Positions 5,558-10,674 of a stretch of 10,674 nt of DNA are shown one piece after another. The notes beneath the pieces were generated by a model. The model was given only the letters and a program-made list of their open reading frames with translations. It had not been told where the DNA came from and searched no databases. A program made the position numbers and the translations under genes. The stretch covers positions 1 through 10,674 of the forward strand of contig JAGGYV010000087.1 of the NCBI GenBank assembly GCA_021162325.1. Reading direction: 5' to 3'. Positions within the stretch are counted from its first letter, which is position 1. Every line of letters starts with the position of its first letter. The DNA comes from Desulfobacteraceae bacterium (GTDB taxonomy: Bacteria; Desulfobacterota; Desulfobacteria; Desulfobacterales; Desulfosalsimonadaceae).

Positions 5558-6832
5558 ATGACTGATATTTATAAGGTTGCTGCCAGAGAAATTATAGATT
5601 CAAGGGGAAACCCGACGGTTGAAGTTGATGTGACGCTGGCTTGCGGAGCCAAAGGCCGTGCCGCAGTTCCTTCAGGTGCTTCAACGGGAACCCGTGAAGC
5701 CCTTGAACTCAGGGATGGTGATAAAAATCGATATATGGGCAAAGGCGTTCAAAAAGCGGTTGACAATGTCAAAAATATCATTGCACCGGAAATATGCGGC
5801 ATGGATGCCACTGACCAGTTTACGCTTGATAATTATATGATTGATCTTGATGGAACACCCAATAAGGCCAAACTCGGTGCCAATGCCATGCTCGGCGTTT
5901 CCATGGCAGCGTCACGCGCGGCAGCAGAGGCCTACGCGCTTCCATTATACCGGTATCTTGGGGGCTTGAATGCGAAATTTTTACCTATGCCGATGATGAA
6001 TATTGTCAATGGCGGGGCGCATGCGGCGAACAATCTGGATATACAGGAATTTATGATTATACCCACGGGCGCCAAAAGTATTTCGGAAGCTGTGCGCATG
6101 GGATCTGAGACATTTCACAGCTTAAAACGGCTTTTAAAAGAAAAAGGATTAAACACGGCCGTCGGTGATGAAGGTGGGTTCGCGCCTGATTTTTCATCCA
6201 ATGAAGAAGCCATCAAGGTCATCATAGAGGCTATCTCCGCAGCGGGCTATAAACCGGGAGACGATATCGGTTTGGCCATTGATGCGGCAGCCAATGAATT
6301 TTATGTGGATGGAAAATATTTTCTGGCATCTGAAAATAAAAAACTGACAGCCAGGGAAATGATCGATTATTACCAGGTGATGATAGATAAATATCCTCTG
6401 TATTCTATTGAAGATGGTTTGGCTGAGCAGGATTGGGAAAACTGGACATTGATGACGGAAAAGCTGGGACGGTTTGTTCAAATAGTCGGTGATGATATTT
6501 TTGTGACCAATCCTGAGATTTTTGGAAAAGGAATATCCGATGGTATTGCCAATTCCATTTTAATTAAATTAAACCAGATCGGTACGGTTACTGAAACACT
6601 CGCAGCCATCGATATGGCAAAACAAGCCGGTTATACCACTGTTATATCGCATCGTTCCGGAGAGACCGAAGACAATTTTATATCTGATCTGGTTGTTGGT
6701 GTCACCGGCGGACAAATCAAAACCGGTTCCATGTCAAGAAGCGATCGGATTGCAAAATACAATCAGCTGATTCGGATTGAAGAAGAACTTGGAAACAGTG
6801 CCCGGATGTCTGAAAATATTTTTACGGGATAA
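5558..6832 (+). CDS. eno: Enolase (phosphopyruvate hydratase)
   Basis: The 424-residue protein is a full-length enolase, interconverting 2-phosphoglycerate and phosphoenolpyruvate in glycolysis and gluconeogenesis in the cytoplasm. Visible are the substrate loop SGASTGTREALELRDGD (39-55), GGAHAANNLDIQEF (152-165), the catalytic Glu205 in GDEGGFAP and catalytic Lys337 in LIKLNQIGTVTET. The metal ligands are Asp242, Glu285 in SIEDGL and the DD pair of VGDDIFVTN (310-318). SHRSGETED (364-372) and IKTGSMSRSDR (387-397) complete the active site. A strong site GGAGG (5548-5552) lies five bases before the ATG. A TTGACA-17-TATCAT promoter and direct repeats are upstream. No clear terminator follows. 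In a sulfate reducer it would serve mainly in biosynthesis and gluconeogenesis, which is inference from the presumed lifestyle. Confidence 0.98.
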   Translation: MTDIYKVAAREIIDSRGNPTVEVDVTLACGAKGRAAVPSGASTGTREALELRDGDKNRYMGKGVQKAVDNVKNIIAPEICGMDATDQFTLDNYMIDLDGTPNKAKLGANAMLGVSMAASRAAAEAYALPLYRYLGGLNAKFLPMPMMNIVNGGAHAANNLDIQEFMIIPTGAKSISEAVRMGSETFHSLKRLLKEKGLNTAVGDEGGFAPDFSSNEEAIKVIIEAISAAGYKPGDDIGLAIDAAANEFYVDGKYFLASENKKLTAREMIDYYQVMIDKYPLYSIEDGLAEQDWENWTLMTEKLGRFVQIVGDDIFVTNPEIFGKGISDGIANSILIKLNQIGTVTETLAAIDMAKQAGYTTVISHRSGETEDNFISDLVVGVTGGQIKTGSMSRSDRIAKYNQLIRIEEELGNSARMSENIFTG

Positions 6833-6903
6833 TTTATTAGTCCGTTTTATGAGAGAATGATTATTCAATTTGTTTATACTCCGATTAAATATAAAAAAAA
6901 TAT

Positions 6904-7785
6904 ATGTATTGGTGCAAAAGGCTGATAATTAAAATTCCGGTTTATGTCAGTTTGTCGATATCTTTATTATCTTCGATTTTATTATCTTCGATTTTATTAT
7001 CTTCGATTTTATTATCTTCGGCAAATGCATATATACTCAAGGGAGAACATGTCCTTCAACTGATGATTGAAAAAAATAATTTTCCGGTGAGAGGATTGGT
7101 CAACCAGCAAATTTCTTTTTTTGATCCCGGCATTGAATCCATTAACACAGAATATGAACAAACGGTCCGTTATCGAATCCCTGAAGAATTCCGTTCTGAT
7201 ATTGACGATTATGGCCTGAAACGGATTCACGTTGTATCGTCAGGTAATTCACTAACAGTTATTGATGGTAGTGTTGTTGCAGAATCTGAAGCATGGGTGG
7301 ATTGTTATAAAGATATATTTTTTTACCGGTCCAGAAAACGACTGGTTGAAAAACTTGAAACCCTTGGTATTAATTTTTCCGTGACTAGTTTTGGGCGATA
7401 TAATGGTGTTATCTGTTATATTTTGGGTGCTCAATACCCGGATGAATCGGTTCCGCAACTCTGGGTTGCAAAAGAGTCGTTTCAACCGGTACGTTGGATT
7501 TTTAAAGTTTTTGATGAGCAAGGGGTTGTAGAACAAAAGGAAATCCGTTATGGTGACTGGAAAAGTTATTATAAAACCAAGTATCCATCGAAAATTGAAT
7601 TTTTTCAAGGGCAGAATTTGATCCAGAGTATTTCAGTTCTGCAAATTGAAATAGATCCTTTTTTTCCCAAGGATCTTTTTGATATTGAACAATTGAGAAA
7701 TTATTATTCAACCAGGGTTCAGGAAACAACAGATTCAACGAACATTGAAAAACGAATCGAAGAATTTAAAAAGATATATGAATGA
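6904..7785 (+). CDS. Exported protein of unknown function, possibly LolA-like beta fold
   Basis: The protein has 293 residues, with a positively charged start (MYWCKRLIIK), a hydrophobic core and a signal peptidase I-like site after Ala42 (SSANA|YIL). It is thus probably periplasmic, with a ~251-residue mature form. The core of the signal is built of LLSSI repeats (residues 21-39). The mature part is rich in alternating hydrophobic/polar strands, and the C-terminal YPSKIEFFQGQNLIQSISVL followed by IDPFFPKDLFDI resembles the end of LolA/lipoprotein-sorting-type proteins. That is a weak, pattern-level likeness and I do not name a family. ATG 6904 is the first start after an in-frame stop at 6892. 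No Shine-Dalgarno sequence is evident, only an A-rich leader. A TATACT at 6875-6880 could be a -10 but lacks a -35. It lies between eno and pyrG with no obvious functional link. Confidence 0.75.
   Translation: MYWCKRLIIKIPVYVSLSISLLSSILLSSILLSSILLSSANAYILKGEHVLQLMIEKNNFPVRGLVNQQISFFDPGIESINTEYEQTVRYRIPEEFRSDIDDYGLKRIHVVSSGNSLTVIDGSVVAESEAWVDCYKDIFFYRSRKRLVEKLETLGINFSVTSFGRYNGVICYILGAQYPDESVPQLWVAKESFQPVRWIFKVFDEQGVVEQKEIRYGDWKSYYKTKYPSKIEFFQGQNLIQSISVLQIEIDPFFPKDLFDIEQLRNYYSTRVQETTDSTNIEKRIEEFKKIYE
6964..7020 (+). repeat. 15-bp tandem repeat inside the signal-peptide coding region
   Basis: The unit TTATTATCTTCGATT occurs at 6964-6978, 6979-6993 and 6994-7008 with perfect identity, then as a 12-base partial copy at 7009-7020. 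As 15 is a multiple of three, each unit encodes LLSSI and copy-number changes keep the frame. The perfect identity, even at synonymous positions, points to recent slippage. Confidence 0.95.
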
Positions 7786-7797
7786 TGTGCGGTAAAT

Positions 7798-7910
7798 ACT
7801 CAGGTTATTTTGGCCGAAGGAGTTTAGGCTGAAGGGCTGTCTGAATAAATTATTTTTAAAAAATAGTTTATTCCGCCTGCCCTATTAACCTTCAGCCTAT
7901 ATACCTGAGT
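7798..7910 (+). repeat. Structured intergenic repeat, copy B
   Basis: Same element and orientation as copy A. ACTCAGG (7798-7804) pairs perfectly with CCTGAGT (7904-7910), and TAGGCTGAAGG (7825-7835) pairs perfectly with CCTTCAGCCTA (7889-7899). Relative to copy A an A-T pair has become G-C, keeping the stem. The apical GAATAAA...TTTATTC hairpin extends to about 15 pairs with one T-G. It follows the exported-protein gene and precedes pyrG. The 5' side carries about 15 extra bases between outer and middle stems. Confidence 0.75.
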
Positions 7911-7963
7911 AGTTATGATGTGTATTCAACAAATGGTATCCATTAATTTTTGAGGGTTGATAA

Positions 7964-9628
7964 ATGGCAGGAAAGACGAAGTTCATATTTGTGACGGGCG
8001 GGGTAGTCTCCTCTCTTGGAAAAGGGTTGGCCTCCGCATCTATTGGTGCACTTCTTGAGAGCAGGGGGTTGAAAGTTTCTTTAATGAAGCTGGACCCGTA
8101 TATCAACGTAGATCCCGGAACAATGAGTCCCTTTCAGCATGGTGAGGTGTTTGTTACGGATGACGGCACTGAAACCGATCTCGACCTGGGGCATTATGAA
8201 CGGTTTGTGAATGTCCGGTTAACGGCTGATCATAATTTCACAACCGGAAAAATTTATAATTCTGTTATTACAAAGGAACGGCGGGGCGATTATCTTGGTG
8301 GTACGGTTCAGGTAATTCCCCACATTACGGATGAAATAAAAAACAGTATCAAGCTATGTGTGGATGATGTCGATATTGTGATTGTGGAAATCGGCGGGAC
8401 AATTGGCGATATCGAGAGCCTTCCGTTTCTCGAAGCGATCCGGCAGTTCCGGTTTGATGTGGGTAAGGAAAATGTCCTGTATATTCACCTGACCTTTGTG
8501 CCTTATATTCCGACGGCCGGTGAGGTGAAGACAAAACCGACCCAGCACAGTGTTAAGGAACTTCGGGGTATCGGTATTCAACCGGATATTCTGCTTTGTC
8601 GGACAGACCGTTTTTTATCGGATGATATCAAAGCCAAGATTGCCTTGTTTTGTAATGTCAGCCAGGATGCGGTTATTACGGCAAAAGATGTGGATTGCAT
8701 ATATGAGGTTCCGCTTGTATTCAACAAGGAAGGGCTGGATCAGAAAATTCTTGAGTTGTTGAATGTGTGGACCGGGTCTCCGCGTCTTGATTCCTGGCGA
8801 AAACTTAATGAAAAAATAAAAAACCCGACGCATTCAGTAAAAATTGCGGTGGTTGGAAAATATACGGATTTAACGGAATCTTATAAAAGTCTAAACGAAG
8901 CGTTGTTCCATGGCGGCATTGACAATGATGCCAAAGTTGACCTGCTTTTTATTGACTCCGGTGCCATTGAAAAAGCCAATTATGAAAAAATGCTTTCCGA
9001 AGCCGATGGGATCTTAGTTCCCGGGGGCTTTGGCTCGCGTGGCGTGGAAGGGAAAATCTTGTCTATTCAATATGCCAGGGAAAACATGATCCCTTATTTT
9101 GGCATATGTCTTGGTATGCAGCTTGCGGTGGTTGAATTTGCGCGCCATGTTGCCAGGATCAAGGATGCCCACAGTTCTGAATTCAAACCCGACACCAAAT
9201 CTTCGGTAATCTATTTAATGCGTGAATGGTTTGATGAAAAAACGCAGTTGGTTCAAAAAAGAGATGTTGATTCAGAAAAAGGCGGAACCATGAGACTCGG
9301 CGCCTATCCGTGCAAGCTGGTAAAAAAAGATTCAATTGCCTTTAAAGCTTACCGGGTCGGAAAAATTTCTGAACGGCATCGGCACCGATATGAATTCAAT
9401 AACGCATATAAAGAAACACTGGAACAGAGCGGATTGATATTTACCGGTCTTTCCCCCAAGGGAGACCTTGTCGAAATCGTAGAGTTAAAAGACCATCCGT
9501 GGTTTCTCGGGTGTCAGTTTCATCCGGAATTCAAATCCCGGCCCATGGATCCCCATCCGTTATTCCGGGAGTTCATCAAGGCATCCCTTGAAAAAAAAAT
9601 GGGAAAAAAGGCTAAAGGCAACAATTAA
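7964..9628 (+). CDS. pyrG: CTP synthase (glutamine-hydrolysing)
   Basis: The 554-residue protein is a complete CTP synthase, which aminates UTP to CTP with ATP and glutamine, the final step of pyrimidine nucleotide synthesis. The N-terminal synthetase domain shows KFIFVTGGVVSSLGKGLASA (6-25, with the P-loop), LDPYINVDPGTMSPFQHGEV (43-62) and VEIGGTIGDIES (141-152). The C-terminal class I glutamine amidotransferase domain begins near residue 293. It has the oxyanion stretch PGGFGSRG (353-360), nucleophile Cys382 in GICLGMQ, and His520 and Glu522 in QFHPEF. The length is close to the usual ~545; the extra is a lysine-rich tail. GAGGG at 7952-7956 lies seven bases before the ATG. The 3' end contains a run of nine A (9591-9599), and ldcA starts 13 bases after the stop, suggesting cotranscription. 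Nothing in the short upstream gap explains its regulation. Confidence 0.98.
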   Translation: MAGKTKFIFVTGGVVSSLGKGLASASIGALLESRGLKVSLMKLDPYINVDPGTMSPFQHGEVFVTDDGTETDLDLGHYERFVNVRLTADHNFTTGKIYNSVITKERRGDYLGGTVQVIPHITDEIKNSIKLCVDDVDIVIVEIGGTIGDIESLPFLEAIRQFRFDVGKENVLYIHLTFVPYIPTAGEVKTKPTQHSVKELRGIGIQPDILLCRTDRFLSDDIKAKIALFCNVSQDAVITAKDVDCIYEVPLVFNKEGLDQKILELLNVWTGSPRLDSWRKLNEKIKNPTHSVKIAVVGKYTDLTESYKSLNEALFHGGIDNDAKVDLLFIDSGAIEKANYEKMLSEADGILVPGGFGSRGVEGKILSIQYARENMIPYFGICLGMQLAVVEFARHVARIKDAHSSEFKPDTKSSVIYLMREWFDEKTQLVQKRDVDSEKGGTMRLGAYPCKLVKKDSIAFKAYRVGKISERHRHRYEFNNAYKETLEQSGLIFTGLSPKGDLVEIVELKDHPWFLGCQFHPEFKSRPMDPHPLFREFIKASLEKKMGKKAKGNN

Positions 9629-9641
9629 AATCCCACCCAGT

Positions 9642-10565
9642 ATGCCACTTGATCCTAAATATATAAAAAAACCGTCCCGTCTTATTGCCGGTGATACGCT
9701 GGGAATTATTGCGCCATCCAGTCCCTTTGATAAACTCAAATTTCATAGCGGTATTTCAGTTTTAGAAGAAATGGGTTTTACGGTATTTTTTCCTGAAACT
9801 ATTTTTGAACAAAAAGGGTATCTGGCCGGATCAGATGCCCACCGCGCAGATATCATAAATTCCATGTTCGCCAACCCGGATATTAAAGGTATTATTTGCG
9901 CACGGGGAGGGTACGGGGCACTCAGAATACTCCCAATGATTGATTTTAATACGGTTGCATCACACCCGAAAGTTTTTATCGGATGCAGTGACGTTACCGT
10001 TTTGTTGAATGCATTTTATTCAAAGTGCGGCATGGTTTCCCTGCACGGCCCGATGATCGAATCCCTTGCTAAGGCTTCGGATCAGACAAAGCAATCGTTG
10101 CGTGACGTGCTTTTAAAGGAGCAGGCGTTAACTGTACCATGTAAAGACAGGATCGTTATCCACTCCGGTGTGGCATCAGGGATCATGGCCGGCGGTAATT
10201 TGACCACATTATGCCATTTGGTAGGCACCCCTTTTGAACCTGATTTTTCCGGACAGATACTCTTGCTTGAAGATATTGGTGAATCTCCCTACAGGATTGA
10301 CCGGTTGCTGATGCACATGAAACTGGCCGGGTGTTTTGAACAAATTCGCGGTATTGTTTTGGGGTCATTTAAGGGATGTGGGGAACCGGACCTTGTCTAT
10401 CAACTCTTTGATGATGTTTTTTTTAACGAGTCCTTTCCGATTCTGGCCGGTTTTGACATCGGCCATGATGAACCGAACTTAACCATTCCTTTTGGCATTA
10501 ATGCGTCTTTTGACACTGCCGCCGGGAATCTTTTTTTTGATGAATTGCCGTTTGTAGATAGATGA
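9642..10565 (+). CDS. ldcA: LD-carboxypeptidase (muramoyltetrapeptide carboxypeptidase, peptidase family S66)
   Basis: Starting from ATG 9642 the protein has 307 residues, the normal S66 length. LdcA removes the terminal D-Ala from tetrapeptides of recycled murein in the cytoplasm; no signal peptide is present, which fits. Motifs are RLIAGDTLGIIAPSSPFD (13-30), CARGGYGALRILP (86-98), the nucleophile Ser116 in FIGCSDVT (112-119), Glu210 in LLLEDIGESPYRIDRLL (207-223) and His275 in FDIGHDEPN (271-279), completing the Ser-His-Glu triad. The related MccF microcin-resistance peptidases share the fold, but the recycling role is likelier. An upstream TTG at 9588 is in frame and would overlap pyrG by 41 bp, but it adds a lysine-rich stretch foreign to the family. 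ATG 9642 has no good Shine-Dalgarno sequence, so coupling to pyrG translation is plausible. Confidence 0.9.
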   Translation: MPLDPKYIKKPSRLIAGDTLGIIAPSSPFDKLKFHSGISVLEEMGFTVFFPETIFEQKGYLAGSDAHRADIINSMFANPDIKGIICARGGYGALRILPMIDFNTVASHPKVFIGCSDVTVLLNAFYSKCGMVSLHGPMIESLAKASDQTKQSLRDVLLKEQALTVPCKDRIVIHSGVASGIMAGGNLTTLCHLVGTPFEPDFSGQILLLEDIGESPYRIDRLLMHMKLAGCFEQIRGIVLGSFKGCGEPDLVYQLFDDVFFNESFPILAGFDIGHDEPNLTIPFGINASFDTAAGNLFFDELPFVDR

Positions 10566-10607
10566 CGCAGTTAATGCTGTAAGTTCGGCTATCCTGACAG
10601 GTTGAAT

Positions 10608-10674
10608 ATGACCATGAAGCAAGTGGATAAACTTATGCGGCAGGCAGTTTCCCAAAATATTTTCCCCGGGGGGC
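10608..10674 (+). CDS. Probable beta-lactamase-family serine hydrolase (5' end only)
   Basis: An open frame runs from ATG 10608 to the window edge, 22 codons reading MTMKQVDKLMRQAVSQNIFP then GG. A ribosome site ACAGG (10597-10601) lies six bases before the ATG. The pattern of an amphipathic helix followed by (I/V)FPGG is the typical start of class C beta-lactamase-like/EstB-type serine hydrolases, in which PG is followed by the first core strand. The SxxK catalytic motif would lie beyond the edge, so the family is a guess from a short piece. It follows ldcA by 42 bp on the same strand, consistent with a peptidoglycan-related pair. No signal peptide is seen at this start. Confidence 0.55.
   Translation, partial: MTMKQVDKLMRQAVSQNIFPGG

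Noticed and set aside
9588..9641. TTG start giving LdcA an 18-residue extension overlapping pyrG
   Set aside because: The extension mirrors the pyrG lysine-rich tail in another frame, has no ribosome site and is not typical of S66 peptidases.

Overview
The window looks like an ordinary chromosomal stretch of a sulfate-reducer-like Desulfobacterota (Desulfobacterales-type) bacterium. This rests on three things: the moderate, AT-leaning composition, the style of the proteins (archaeal-type ArsC, WrbA-like flavodoxin, short TsaA protein next to a MoeA paralogue), and an intergenic inverted-repeat element whose ends read TCGTAAAAAGTC / GACTTTTTACGA, a type I associate with that group. The taxonomic call is inference. 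All genes read rightward except one small gene at 4905-5315.

Layout. 1-627: 3' part of a gene fusing the end of a flavodoxin-fold domain to a complete ArsC/low-molecular-weight phosphatase domain. 628-849: AT-rich gap with two near-identical palindromes 84 bp apart, in duplicated sequence, leading into a short TsaA/TrmO-family methyltransferase (850-1350). 1351-1571: a 167-bp MITE-like repeat. 1572-2825: a divergent MoeA. 2911-4779: a UvrD/Rep-type helicase. 4791-4899: copy A of a structured intergenic repeat. 4905-5315 (minus): a small protein with a likely winged-helix and a coiled coil, divergent from eno. 5316-5557: the shared upstream region, with an 18-bp direct repeat and a good sigma70-type promoter. 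5558-6832: enolase. 6904-7785: an exported protein of unknown function whose signal peptide contains a 15-bp tandem repeat. 7798-7910: copy B of the structured repeat. 7964-9628: CTP synthase. 9642-10565: LD-carboxypeptidase. 10608 to the right edge: start of a probable beta-lactamase-family serine hydrolase.

How the genes relate. TsaA and MoeA are adjacent but separated by the mobile repeat, so joint transcription is uncertain. Eno and PyrG are central metabolism. PyrG, LdcA and the serine hydrolase are tightly spaced and could be one transcription unit, the last two touching peptidoglycan metabolism. I see no complete new defence, CRISPR, phage or RNA-gene system. The most interesting signals are the flavodoxin-ArsC fusion, the paired palindromes before the TsaA gene, the two-copy foldable intergenic element with a compensatory base-pair change, and the in-frame LLSSI repeat forming the core of a signal peptide.
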